A DNA stretch of 64,000 nt from Devosia epidermidihirudinis (GTDB lineage: Bacteria; Pseudomonadota; Alphaproteobacteria; Rhizobiales; Devosiaceae), in NCBI RefSeq assembly GCF_000971295.1, contig NZ_LANJ01000011.1:310001-374000 (forward strand), in the 5' to 3' direction. Each line of letters opens with the position of its first letter. Positions within the stretch are counted from its first letter, which is position 1. Below the pieces are notes generated by a model, which was not told the DNA's origin, searched no databases, and saw only the letters and a program-made list of their open reading frames with translations. Of this stretch, positions 52,716 to 60,952 are shown in pieces. A program made the position numbers and the translations under genes.

Positions 52716-53846
52716 CTATGCGGTAGTAATGTCCCGTAACTGCTCAAGATTCAGTTCTCGCCCGTTCTGATCGAGCAGATCGCGATAGCTGATCTTTCCA
52801 TCCCGCCACAAGTCCGCCCTGCCCTTGCCGAGCGCGTTGTCCTGTTCGACTCTGCTGCGCTTGGCCAGCCAATCTTCGAACTTCGAATCGCCCGCCACCT
52901 GCCCATCAATTGAAACCCGCGTGGCCAGGGACAGATCATCGATATCAAAGCCCATCTCGCGCCAGCTTTTGGTTTCGGGGCGCGAGGTGGAACGGCATCC
53001 CCAATGCAGGTTTCCTGGCCCCGGCCCCCACGGCACATCATGGCCGATGGGCTGGTGATCAAGCGTATAGCGAAGCCCATCCCGCACCTGGCACTGAACA
53101 CTCGTTCGATTGTCCAAGGTGCTCGTCCAGACGATGGCATTCAGAATGTCAGCATTGGCTTGATAGGTTGCCTCGCGCGCGTCGTTGGCCACGGCCATCG
53201 TTGCGGACCGCACTAGGCTATCTGCGTGGCGTTTGCTGATGTCCATGAAGCCAGTAATCAGCTCGCCGTTGCGCGTGCCGCCCCTGATACGCTGGATCAA
53301 TTGCTGGCTCGTTTCGCCCAGAGCCATACCCATTCGCATCTGATCGGTGAAGCGCTGCAGAGTGTCACCAGCCTGTCGGCTCCACCACTCCGCAACAGGC
53401 GCGCCGTGCACCAAGACACTGCCGACCAATGACACCAACTGTTGCCGCGTGAAATTGGCCGTAGCGAGGTGAAAGCCCACACCTTTGTTGATCGCGCCTG
53501 CAACAAAGGCGCCTTCGATCTCAGCAAGCTCTCGAAGCTCGCCAATCATCTCTGTGCTCGTGCGGCGGTAGGAGGCACGAATTGTTTCCTTCACCTGCTC
53601 CAGCAGCGTTTCTAGGCGCTTCTGGCGGTATGCGGCGCGCACGGGCTCTGTTGGGTCGATAGCAGCCAGTTGGGCAACAATATCGCGCTCCAGCTTAGCC
53701 AGGAACGTCCGAACCTTGCGCCGCTGCCCTGCCTCAACGCGAAGTAGATCGACCGCATGGCCAGTGAACAGGTCCGCGATGATGTCGTTGGCCTTGGCTC
53801 CACCGGAGCGCTCTGCAATGTCCGTGGGCGGGCGACGGATGGCCAT
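52716..53846 (-). CDS. Phage head morphogenesis protein (Mu F/SPP1 gp7-like)
   Basis: 376 residues. The C-terminal F-like domain carries ATMAVANDAREATYQANADI, IVWTSTLDNRTSVQCQVRDG and GPGPGNLHWGCRSTSRP, with Cys and His that fit the family. It is a minor head protein needed for assembly. It lies after the HNH gene. Confidence 0.85.
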   Translation of the reverse strand: MAIRRPPTDIAERSGGAKANDIIADLFTGHAVDLLRVEAGQRRKVRTFLAKLERDIVAQLAAIDPTEPVRAAYRQKRLETLLEQVKETIRASYRRTSTEMIGELRELAEIEGAFVAGAINKGVGFHLATANFTRQQLVSLVGSVLVHGAPVAEWWSRQAGDTLQRFTDQMRMGMALGETSQQLIQRIRGGTRNGELITGFMDISKRHADSLVRSATMAVANDAREATYQANADILNAIVWTSTLDNRTSVQCQVRDGLRYTLDHQPIGHDVPWGPGPGNLHWGCRSTSRPETKSWREMGFDIDDLSLATRVSIDGQVAGDSKFEDWLAKRSRVEQDNALGKGRADLWRDGKISYRDLLDQNGRELNLEQLRDITTA

Positions 53847-53848
53847 TG

Positions 53849-54529
53849 CTATTGTACCCCATCGCTAGAAAGGTGCCGCCAAGTGCGCATCGTGACAATC
53901 ATTGTGATGTTGCTTGGCGCCACACCAAACTCCAATCCCAACGCCACTCGGGATTCGCCAGCGGCAGATCGGCGCCGAATTTCAAGCACCTGGCCAGAGC
54001 GCAGTTTGGACGATGGGTGTGCATCGCCTTTGAGCCTTGGATAATCCGTGCGACCTCGTTCGGCCATATCTCTCATGTTATCGGCATGCGTTCCCAGCAA
54101 CAAATGGGCAGGGTTGCAGCATGGAGGATTGTCACAGGTGTGTCGCACCTCAAGGCTTCGGTCGAATTCTCCATTTGCCAGCAAGAACGCAATGCGCTGT
54201 GCATGGTGCGTCTTTCCCTCATAGCCGAAGCAGCCGTAACCGTCCGGAAAACTAGATGCGGTCCATGGCCAGCATTCGTCCTCCCCTCGAACATCGACCT
54301 TCGACCAAAAGCGGTCGTGTACGGGCCTCATTTCTGTGCCGCGCTTCAGCTCTCCCCGGCAGGCGTTTGAGCAGCAAGCTATCGTAACTCCATTTGCTGC
54401 TGCTTGCCGGGCACGTCCTAGCGAGACATAGAACTCGGCCCCGCACTGCTTGCAGTTCTGATAGGTGCCAAGGCGTTTCTGACCCGCCTTGGCTACGGTT
54501 TCGCTCGTCAGGGCACGCTTTGCGCTCAT
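53849..54529 (-). CDS. HNH endonuclease
   Basis: 226 residues. An N-terminal zinc knuckle (NCKQCGAEF and CCSNACRG) and an HNH_3 core: VRHTCDNPPCCNPAHLLLGTHADNMRDM. The C-terminal part (SGQVLEIRRRSAAGESRVALGLEFGVA) is a helix-turn-helix of the homing type. It may be a free-standing homing nuclease, or assist packaging. It overlaps the Rha/Ant gene by 4 bases. Confidence 0.85.
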   Translation of the reverse strand: MSAKRALTSETVAKAGQKRLGTYQNCKQCGAEFYVSLGRARQAAANGVTIACCSNACRGELKRGTEMRPVHDRFWSKVDVRGEDECWPWTASSFPDGYGCFGYEGKTHHAQRIAFLLANGEFDRSLEVRHTCDNPPCCNPAHLLLGTHADNMRDMAERGRTDYPRLKGDAHPSSKLRSGQVLEIRRRSAAGESRVALGLEFGVAPSNITMIVTMRTWRHLSSDGVQ

Positions 54530-55296
54530 GCCGCTTTCTGGCCCTGGTCGAAAATCTTCGCCAGCCTCGCCAAGCCCTTCGGCGTAATCCGAACCTGCGT
54601 TGCGCTCTTTTCAGTTCCATTGGGGCGCGGAACCAACGTCACTTTGTGCTCCAGATAGCCCGCTGCGATCTTGTCCTGATAGCCGATGTCCCCGGAAGTG
54701 CCGACGCGGCGATAGGTCCACGAGTTGCTGCGCAGGTAGCGGAACAAATGCTGCGGCGGGATTTGCAGAGTCTTTGCCGCATCGGTAACGCATAGGCTAC
54801 CGTCCGAATGTTCGATGCGGTCGAGGGCTTCCTTGGAGGGCACAAGCTCGTTGACCTGTTCCTGCAATTCGATGGCCTTTTCACTGTAGGACAGCAGCAG
54901 GCCTCGAAGCGCACCGGGATCGTTCATGTCGATCATTGGCCCGGTCTGGGCCTGACGACGGATTTCGGCCTCCATGGCGTTGAAGGCCTCGATGTAGCGC
55001 AGTTTCCACTTGAGGGCCTTGGTACCGGTGAACCCCATAGCGAGCAGCGAGAAGCCGTCTCGGTTCATACGGAAGTGGCGATGTTGCTGATTGCCAGTGT
55101 CCGCTCGGGTATAGACCCCCTGCTCAAAATTGAGCAGGGCCAGCGACGGCTCAGCAGCAACAAGATTGTCAATGTCGCGCAGAACATTGCGATGCTCCTT
55201 GTCAAAGAAGGCTGCAACGTCACGGCTATCAGCAAAGGCCTCGCCTTCACGGACATTCACGATTGGCAGGCGAGAGGCGTTAAAATCGGAAGACAT
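54526..55296 (-). CDS. Phage regulatory protein Rha-Ant fusion
   Basis: 256 residues from ATG 55296 (AAGGAGG). The N-terminal pRha domain (FADSRDVAAFFDKEHRNVLRDI, FRMNRDGFSLLAMGFTG) is followed by a C-terminal ANT/KilA-C DNA-binding domain (LCVTDAAKTLQIPPQHLFRYLR...RITPKGLARLAKI). Such proteins act as antirepressors. A 16-bp inverted repeat lies 18 bp upstream. Placement in the head operon is unusual. Confidence 0.87.
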   Translation of the reverse strand: MSSDFNASRLPIVNVREGEAFADSRDVAAFFDKEHRNVLRDIDNLVAAEPSLALLNFEQGVYTRADTGNQQHRHFRMNRDGFSLLAMGFTGTKALKWKLRYIEAFNAMEAEIRRQAQTGPMIDMNDPGALRGLLLSYSEKAIELQEQVNELVPSKEALDRIEHSDGSLCVTDAAKTLQIPPQHLFRYLRSNSWTYRRVGTSGDIGYQDKIAAGYLEHKVTLVPRPNGTEKSATQVRITPKGLARLAKIFDQGQKAA

Positions 55297-55313
55297 AGAT
55301 AACCCTCCTTGGG

Positions 55314-55385
55314 GTTTCAGCACTCCGGCCCGCCAAGCCCGGAATGCACAGGGGTTCGCATTTACGAACGCCGGAGTGCTGAAAC
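55314..55385. promoter_or_regulatory. 16-bp perfect inverted repeat before the Rha/Ant gene
   Basis: GTTTCAGCACTCCGGC (55314-55329) and GCCGGAGTGCTGAAAC (55370-55385), spacer 40 bp. A direct repeat GGTTCGCATT lies in and after it (55353, 55389). It could be a looped operator or a leader hairpin. Confidence 0.6.
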
Positions 55386-55461
55386 TCGGGTTCGCATTCA
55401 TCCCCATTGGCGGCGGGGAAACTGGTGATGTTCAGAAAAGCGGGCGCGAACGCCCGATTGG

Positions 55462-55740
55462 TCAGGCGGCTTTTGCCGTTGGCGGTACAATCAGCCCGCG
55501 TCCGCTTTCGACTTCGGCCACAAGGGCCGCTACGCACACGAGCAAGATTTCGGCGCGCTTCGCAACGTTACGGCAAGCGAACTCCATGGTCTCGTGGTCA
55601 TGCGTTGTGGCGATCATTCGCCCGCGATCATCTGGGCCAATGAACATTTCCTCGTGCTTGTCCTGAGTGAGTTGGGCCATTCGCAGGAGGTCATGAGCCT
55701 CCAGCTCTAGATTGGTCAGCTTGGACACCAAGTCGCTCAT
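55462..55740 (-). CDS. Phage hypothetical protein, 92 aa
   Basis: All-helical: LTNLELEAHDLLRMAQLTQDKHEEMF and VAKRAEILLVCVAALVAEV. ATGA overlap with the gene upstream. No family recognised; part of a four-gene regulatory-looking cassette. Confidence 0.65.
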   Translation of the reverse strand: MSDLVSKLTNLELEAHDLLRMAQLTQDKHEEMFIGPDDRGRMIATTHDHETMEFACRNVAKRAEILLVCVAALVAEVESGRGLIVPPTAKAA

Positions 55741-56039
55741 GCCGCCTTCCTCCCCTGCTCTGCATTCACCAGCAGCAGGCTGTAAGCAGCATCCACCTTC
55801 TCGTTTAGAATTGCAGAGTGAATAGAGACCTCAGAGGCCAGCCAGCAAATCTGTTCGACCTCTGAAGCAGACAGCAGAAGTTTGACGTAGCCGCGCCCAG
55901 CGTCTTCTTTGCCGTCCTTCTCGGAGAAGCGACCTTCCAGCTTGCCACAGAGCAGCGCCGACAGATGCCGCACTACATCCATCTTGGCGAGAATTTCATC
56001 CTGCCCTTCAAAAAGGCTCATGATTTCGCCCGCCGTCAT
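55737..56039 (-). CDS. Phage hypothetical protein, 100 aa
   Basis: Helical, acidic (LFEGQDEILAKMDVVRHLSALLCGKLEGRF). ATGA overlaps at both ends. Function unknown. Confidence 0.65.
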   Translation of the reverse strand: MTAGEIMSLFEGQDEILAKMDVVRHLSALLCGKLEGRFSEKDGKEDAGRGYVKLLLSASEVEQICWLASEVSIHSAILNEKVDAAYSLLLVNAEQGRKAA

Positions 56040-56245
56040 GCCACGAACTCCAACTCAGCCTCGGCGCCGCCATCGAACACCGGGCTATCTGGTGTTGGGA
56101 TCGTGAAGGCAAAGCCCTGGTCGCGCTCAGCATCGCGGAAAATGCTGCGCACTACAGGATCGGTGAAAAGTTCAGAAAGCGGCGTGAATGCCATGAAATC
56201 GCTATCGCCCGCGCCAGAGGCGGACGGTATAATGATGGTAGCCAT
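56036..56245 (-). CDS. Phage hypothetical protein, 69 aa
   Basis: An acidic protein (SELFTDPVVRSIFRDAERDQGFAFTIPTPD). First gene of the minus-strand run from the divergent promoter at 56.3 kb. Confidence 0.6.
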   Translation of the reverse strand: MATIIIPSASGAGDSDFMAFTPLSELFTDPVVRSIFRDAERDQGFAFTIPTPDSPVFDGGAEAELEFVA

Positions 56246-56310
56246 GCGATGATCCTCTACGATCTCGGTTGGTAGGCCCTGCCCGATGCGTCAACATCGT
56301 GTGGGGCCGC

Positions 56311-56373
56311 TTGTTATGTAACGCCACTCACGTTACACTAGGCCAAACTCATGTCAAGCCAGTGGCGTTACAT
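56311..56373. promoter_or_regulatory. Divergent promoter with inverted-repeat operators
   Basis: ATGTAACGCCACT (56316-56328) and AGTGGCGTTACAT (56361-56373) form a perfect 13-bp inverted repeat; inside it GTAACG-N7-CGTTAC (56318-56336) is a second dyad. A plus-strand TTGTTA-N17-TACACT and a minus-strand TTGACA-N16-TAACGT overlap these dyads. A binding site for the adjacent ribbon-helix-helix protein is likely. Confidence 0.6.
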
Positions 56374-56376
56374 TTT

Positions 56377-56541
56377 ATGACCGAGCAGCGAAAAAAGACC
56401 GCAACCCTAAATCTGCGCATCGCGCCGGAACTTAAAGAGACCGCCGAAAAAGCAGCATCCGACGATCACCGCTCGCTCACTTCTCTGGTGGAGAAGCTTC
56501 TAACCGACCATCTCAGGGATAAGGGTTATTTGCCCAATTAG
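56377..56541 (+). CDS. Ribbon-helix-helix (CopG/Arc-type) regulator
   Basis: 54 residues. TATLNLRIAPELKETAEKAASDDHRSLTSLVEKLLTDHL has the beta strand plus two helices of the RHH fold that binds DNA as a dimer. No ribosome site precedes ATG 56377; the operator half-site lies 3 bases upstream. Likely autorepressor of the divergent promoter. The 3' end overlaps the convergent nuclease gene by 29 bp. Confidence 0.8.
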   Translation: MTEQRKKTATLNLRIAPELKETAEKAASDDHRSLTSLVEKLLTDHLRDKGYLPN

Positions 56542-57232
56542 ACTGCTTGGGTTTCAACCGCACAACGGAAAAATCCAATCCAAGCGCATCTCTAAAGGCC
56601 CTCGCCACTCGCTCCTGCGAAGCATGAAATCGGTCTGCCGTCTTCACTTCCACAAATCGAAGCTCCGTTTCACTGACAGCAACAATATCCGGCCATCCGG
56701 CCCTATAGGCATATGGATCGGAGGCAAAAATGTCGAATATGCTGAGCAGCGTGGATCTGTGATGAGCCGCGAGTAGCAGGGCCAGATTGCGAGGCACGGC
56801 TTCCGGCCCAAGGTCGTGAACTGACATTATTGCATCGAAGTGCGAAGCAAACTCAGGCTCTTGGCATCGTGCCATAGAGCGCCGAATTTCAGTCGCTCGC
56901 CCCTCAAATGTTTTGCACATCCCCTCAAAATACCACCGTCGCATCCATGAATGATCGGCTTCGTAGTTCGTCAAAAACCAATCAAACGTGAGCGCCTTCA
57001 TCGGCATTAAGAGCGCCGTCCCCTCACAATGCGCGACTTCAAACCCTGCCCGCCGAATTGATGCCGCAACCAGTGGCTCTGGCCGCCGGTACGAAGCGCC
57101 TCCCTCATCATACCACCGGCGGGAAGCCTTATCGTATCGGGCGTCCATCTCTGTCAGTGGGATAGCAAGTTCTTCGCATTGCAAACGCAAGCTTAACCGC
57201 TCGAACGCCGAGCGCGCCACTTTTGGCGGCAT
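56513..57232 (-). CDS. VRR-NUC-like PD-(D/E)xK nuclease
   Basis: 239 residues. G179-W-P-D182 and E195-V-K197 (GWPDIVAVSETELRFVEVK) form a VRR-NUC-type metal site. The N-terminal part is unassigned (WYDEGGASYRRPEP). VRR-NUC enzymes cut branched DNA. It is read after portal, 71 bp downstream of its stop. Confidence 0.72.
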   Translation of the reverse strand: MPPKVARSAFERLSLRLQCEELAIPLTEMDARYDKASRRWYDEGGASYRRPEPLVAASIRRAGFEVAHCEGTALLMPMKALTFDWFLTNYEADHSWMRRWYFEGMCKTFEGRATEIRRSMARCQEPEFASHFDAIMSVHDLGPEAVPRNLALLLAAHHRSTLLSIFDIFASDPYAYRAGWPDIVAVSETELRFVEVKTADRFHASQERVARAFRDALGLDFSVVRLKPKQSNWANNPYP

Positions 57233-57303
57233 TCCGAATCTCCCGCAAAACGGGAGTGTCTGGCCTTATGCGGCGTTGCGCAAATCGGCCCAGCTTTTAG
57301 GTA

Positions 57304-58716
57304 CTAAGCCTCGTCCGTCGTCTTGGTGATATCAAGCGCCTCACCCGTCAGGTGCTGATCCTCCATTTCTGTGTCCAGCATGGCGGCATAGTCCTCATAG
57401 GATGTATCCTCGCCAATCAACTGGCCTTGCTTGAGCCTGTCGAACATGGTGCGGCGCGGATAGGCTTTTGCCTGCCAACCGGCCACGATGGCAGTAATGT
57501 CTTGCGCTGAGAGGTCGTGTGCGAAGAAATCCAGATTGGGCTTCACGGAGACCGCATCAGGGTTTTCACCCATCCACACAGCAACATTCTTCAAAGCCCG
57601 CTCCAGCCCTGCGGCTGAGGTCATGGCAATAGTCTTAAGCGTCGAGGTCTGATTGCCCAAACGAAGCCGGATGGCCTCGCCTGATTCCGCGGTGCGCTTG
57701 TTCTCGGTCAGCAGCTGCGCGCCAAACATTGTCGCGTCTGCCTTGGCGTTGTCGATTGCCTTTTCCTGGGCCTGAATGCCTGCCCCGGTGAATTCCACCA
57801 TGCCGGCCGAGCCGCCTTCTGGGATCACCCAGATATTTGCGGCGCCGATGGTGCTCGGCGCCTGGTTCTGTTCATCGAACACGCCAACGACGTAGGGCGT
57901 GGGCTCGCTCGTCATGTAGAGCGAGGTCTGGTAGTTCGCGTCCATCCGGTAGATCCGGCGGGCGATCTTTGCGAGGCCATAGAGTGGCACGTCGTCCGGC
58001 GCCGGGGTCAGGTCGCTCACACCGAAGAACACGAATGGCAAGAAGTCGATTGGCTTGCGCTTACGGTCGACGGCTTCAACCGGCTCGCCAGCCTCCCAGC
58101 CCGAAGCGCCCTTCACCCAAACTCGCGCGGCGTATCGCCCCTCCAGCACGAAGCATTCTCGGTATTGAACCGTCTGCTCCCATTCGCCGGTCTCGGGATT
58201 GCGGGTGAGACCACTCTCATCGAGCACGAGGAAATCCGGTCGCTGGTCTTCGTCTGTGTCCCAGCTTGTGATGCTCTCCGCGACATAGCCAGCCAGATAC
58301 GGCGCGCCATCGGGTCCAATGCCCGGCAGGACGCCATAGCGGCCCACCAGCATGATTTCGGTGGCGATGCGGCGGTGCAGTGCCTCAAGCGTCAGGCCGT
58401 CGCGTGTGGCCCGTTCGCGCAATGGCTCCAGTGCCGAAGGCAGCTCAATCTCAGCCGAGCTATCGAGCATCGTGCCCACAGCGCCGCGAACGGTCAGCGC
58501 CAGAAGGTCGGGAAACTCGGCAAGCTCCTTGTAGAACTCATAGGCCGCAGCGCGGGTCGCTGGGTCCGAGATTGCCCGAGTGCCAGGCTTCATCGGTAGA
58601 TAGGTTTCTCCTTTGGCCTTTATGTCGTCCTCTCCCGAGAACGCATCGCGCATCAAGGTCCACGCTGCTTCAAACTCTTTGTAGGCGGGATGCTTCGCCG
58701 TGATATCGAATGCCAT
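57304..58716 (-). CDS. Phage portal protein (DUF4055)
   Basis: 470 residues. The DUF4055 portal family is seen in HPAYKEFEAAWTLMRDAFSGE, YLPMKPGTRAISDPATRAAAYEFY and NAKADATMFGAQLLTENKRT. The portal is the DNA gate at the head vertex. It starts within the terminase stop (1-base overlap). Confidence 0.88.
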   Translation of the reverse strand: MAFDITAKHPAYKEFEAAWTLMRDAFSGEDDIKAKGETYLPMKPGTRAISDPATRAAAYEFYKELAEFPDLLALTVRGAVGTMLDSSAEIELPSALEPLRERATRDGLTLEALHRRIATEIMLVGRYGVLPGIGPDGAPYLAGYVAESITSWDTDEDQRPDFLVLDESGLTRNPETGEWEQTVQYRECFVLEGRYAARVWVKGASGWEAGEPVEAVDRKRKPIDFLPFVFFGVSDLTPAPDDVPLYGLAKIARRIYRMDANYQTSLYMTSEPTPYVVGVFDEQNQAPSTIGAANIWVIPEGGSAGMVEFTGAGIQAQEKAIDNAKADATMFGAQLLTENKRTAESGEAIRLRLGNQTSTLKTIAMTSAAGLERALKNVAVWMGENPDAVSVKPNLDFFAHDLSAQDITAIVAGWQAKAYPRRTMFDRLKQGQLIGEDTSYEDYAAMLDTEMEDQHLTGEALDITKTTDEA

Positions 58717-59957
58717 CAGACAAGACCCCGGATTTCTCTCTGCCCCGAGATGCCGCGAGCGCGGATCGGGAACTTGTAGGCGATAAAATATCCCGCCGCG
58801 TCGATGACGTGATCCAGCCCGCCCGACTTATCGGGCTCGCCGTTCTTGTCGTAGGCCTGCTTTTCGAGCGCTTCGACCAGTGTTGGGCAGGTATCGGTGT
58901 TGATGCCAACCCCGTCAGCTTTGAGCAGGCCGTTGACCGCTAGCACACGATCTTTAACCGCCGGGTTGGATGGGTTCACGCAAACCCGGAACCCAGCCTG
59001 CTTCAGCAAGGCAATATCGCTGTCACTAGCCTTGTTGGATTTCCGGTTCTGCCCCGAGGCGTCGGGATAGACGAAGATCGGATGACCGGCGTGCCGCTCT
59101 TTCAGCAGCGTGATCGTTGCCGGGGTGTCCAGCATGTCGGTGTATTCCTGCGCCGCATATGGCTTGCCATCGCGCAGCACGAAGATGACCGCCGCCATAT
59201 GCTGAACGTTGAAGTCCATACCGACATGCAACGTCTCGCCCGGCTGAATCGTGGCCGCTGTGTGGTGCCGCTTGCGATCGAACTCGGTGTAAACGGAGCC
59301 GCTGGTTAGATTGACGAACTCGCCATCCAGGTACGCCGCCAGCAGGTTCGTGGAATAGCTGTCGCGCAAGCTTTCGATATAGCCAGCAGGCAGGTTCTTC
59401 GAGTTGCTGTAGGTTGAGGCCTTGATGATCCGGTAGCCGTTGGCCGGCGACTTCTGCCATCGCTCGTAGACGAACCGAAAGCCTTCAGGTGTGGTCGCTA
59501 CTGCAACCGTGTTGAGGGATCCATCCGGCTTCTTTTGCCGATTGCGGCCGATGATCTTGTTCCAGGCGCCCCGCGCCTTTTCGAGAGGCAGCGTGTCCAG
59601 CTCGTCAACGATGCTGTCTGCGACCTCATAGCCGATGATGCGCTCTGGCGAATCCATCGTGCGGAAGATGATCTGCCCGAAAGCGCCGAGGTCAATAACC
59701 TTGGCGTTCTTGTTGACCCTGAAGGGGATCAGCATGTCGTCCAGCGTTTCCGCGAACCGCGGGAAGCCGATGGTACTGACCAGATCATAGGTCGGTAGGT
59801 AGTAGGCGATGTTCTGACCGGGATACTGCAGCTTGAGAGCCAGAGCCCGCGCGATGGCCGCATGGGTCTTGCCACTACCGAATCCGCCGACGAAAGCCGG
59901 AAACTGATCCTTTGCCGATGCGAACTGGAGTTGCGGCCGACTAAGCGGGATCTTCAT
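58716..59957 (-). CDS. terL: Terminase large subunit
   Basis: 413 residues. Walker A GGFGSGKT (24-31), Walker B D118-E119 (SIVDELDTL) and an RNase H-type nuclease domain (VGMDFNVQHMAAVIF, VYPDASGQNRKSN, DHVIDAAGYF). It drives DNA packaging and cutting. It overlaps the small subunit gene by 17 bp. Confidence 0.93.
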   Translation of the reverse strand: MKIPLSRPQLQFASAKDQFPAFVGGFGSGKTHAAIARALALKLQYPGQNIAYYLPTYDLVSTIGFPRFAETLDDMLIPFRVNKNAKVIDLGAFGQIIFRTMDSPERIIGYEVADSIVDELDTLPLEKARGAWNKIIGRNRQKKPDGSLNTVAVATTPEGFRFVYERWQKSPANGYRIIKASTYSNSKNLPAGYIESLRDSYSTNLLAAYLDGEFVNLTSGSVYTEFDRKRHHTAATIQPGETLHVGMDFNVQHMAAVIFVLRDGKPYAAQEYTDMLDTPATITLLKERHAGHPIFVYPDASGQNRKSNKASDSDIALLKQAGFRVCVNPSNPAVKDRVLAVNGLLKADGVGINTDTCPTLVEALEKQAYDKNGEPDKSGGLDHVIDAAGYFIAYKFPIRARGISGQREIRGLV

Positions 59958-60234
59958 CGAGAACGAAGGTGATGGACGGCGGCATTAGTGGCGCCCCGTC
60001 TTTCCCGCTGTGTTCCAGCGATTGAGGCGGCTTGCCATAGGCCCGATCAAGGATCGCCGTGGCCGCTGAAACTCGCGCCGCTGCCGGGGCGTCTTTGTCG
60101 GCATGAACGGCCGCGAGCGTATCGAGCGCGGCTTGCGCATGATCCTTTGCCATGTCGGACAGTTCGCGCTTTGCCGCTGATACCTTGCCCGGCTTTCTGC
60201 CCGCACCGGGGCGCGCACCGCCACGTGGAGCCAT
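59941..60234 (-). CDS. Terminase small subunit-like protein
   Basis: 97 residues. RGGARPGAGRKPGKVSAAKRE is the basic N-terminus common to small terminase/DUF5681-like proteins, followed by helices (ALDTLAAVHADKDAPAAARVSAATAILDRAYGKP). It recognises packaging sites. AAGGA lies eight bases before ATG 60234. That ATG shares CATG with the opposite-strand gene. Confidence 0.75.
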   Translation of the reverse strand: MAPRGGARPGAGRKPGKVSAAKRELSDMAKDHAQAALDTLAAVHADKDAPAAARVSAATAILDRAYGKPPQSLEHSGKDGAPLMPPSITFVLDEDPA

Positions 60235-60952
60235 GATTGAATTCCTTGAATGTATTTCGAAATGTCCGGATTGTTTCGCATGGACCCGATTCGGAGGGTA
60301 TTACGTGGCCCAGACTTCGTCGTTTACGCACCTACAAGCCGGTGGCTATGGCCCAGGCGCGAAGCTCCTGGACATAGGGAGGTGCCCGCACTGCTCCGTT
60401 GCGAGCCCCAACCTGAACTTAGTCTGGGCAGATAAGTGGCATCAACACGGTTCTGGTTGGGCTGCGTACCGCTGCACCAGTTGCACCAGTGTTGTTGCGA
60501 CCAAACTGCAGTGGGACGGCAACACTACCATGCAAGTCCTTAGACTTTTCCCAGATGCCAAAGCCGCTCACGAAGATATCCCCGATCAAGCCAGGACTTT
60601 TCTTCAACAGGCGTTTGAGACATTACACGCGCCAGATGCTGCCGCCGTGATGGCAGGAAGTGCGGTTGATGCAATGCTAAAGGCAAAGGGGCTGCTCGAA
60701 GGAAGTCTGTACCACCGGATCGACGCAGCACTTGCCGCCAACCTGCTGACGCAAGGGATGGCAGATTGGGCTCACTCGGTACGATTAGGGTCGAACCGGC
60801 CACGTCATGCAGACGCGGAGAGGCCCCACGTTTCGCCTGAGGAAGCAAAGCAGTCAGTTGAATTTGCTGAAGCGCTAGGAACTTTCCTATTCGTACTAAC
60901 TGCGAAGATTCAACGCGGGATTGAAGCGTCGGCAGCGGCAGAAGCGGAATAA
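60233..60952 (+). CDS. DUF4145 protein with zinc ribbons
   Basis: 239 residues from ATG 60233 (GTGGAGCC upstream). The N-terminal 95 residues hold CPDC (11-14), CPHC (51-54) and CTSC (81-84) knuckles. The C-terminal DUF4145 domain (ARTFLQQAFETLHAP...MAGSAVDAMLKAKGL...VRLGSNRPRHAD) belongs to the HEPN superfamily, often next to restriction or anti-phage systems. It may sense or cut RNA. It starts head-to-head with the small terminase. Confidence 0.82.
   Translation: MIEFLECISKCPDCFAWTRFGGYYVAQTSSFTHLQAGGYGPGAKLLDIGRCPHCSVASPNLNLVWADKWHQHGSGWAAYRCTSCTSVVATKLQWDGNTTMQVLRLFPDAKAAHEDIPDQARTFLQQAFETLHAPDAAAVMAGSAVDAMLKAKGLLEGSLYHRIDAALAANLLTQGMADWAHSVRLGSNRPRHADAERPHVSPEEAKQSVEFAEALGTFLFVLTAKIQRGIEASAAAEAE

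Larger units (their letters stand above)
29590..60240. mobile_element. Siphovirus-type prophage late region (packaging, head, tail, lysis)
   Basis: A run of minus-strand phage genes from small terminase (60.2 kb) to holin-like proteins (29.6 kb). Between them lie portal, head morphogenesis, scaffold, capsid, connectors, tail terminator, tail tube, G/GT chaperones, tape measure, tail tip, fibre and endolysin. Plus-strand cargo genes interrupt it. The long tape measure and J-like tip indicate a non-contractile tail. No integrase, excisionase, CI-type repressor or replication genes are seen, and no att repeats could be assigned; the element may extend past 64 kb or be a defective remnant. Confidence 0.9.

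Noticed and set aside
29590..60240. Gene transfer agent instead of a prophage
   Set aside because: The capsid, portal (DUF4055), J-like tip, cargo genes and Rha/Ant do not match the conserved alphaproteobacterial GTA cluster.
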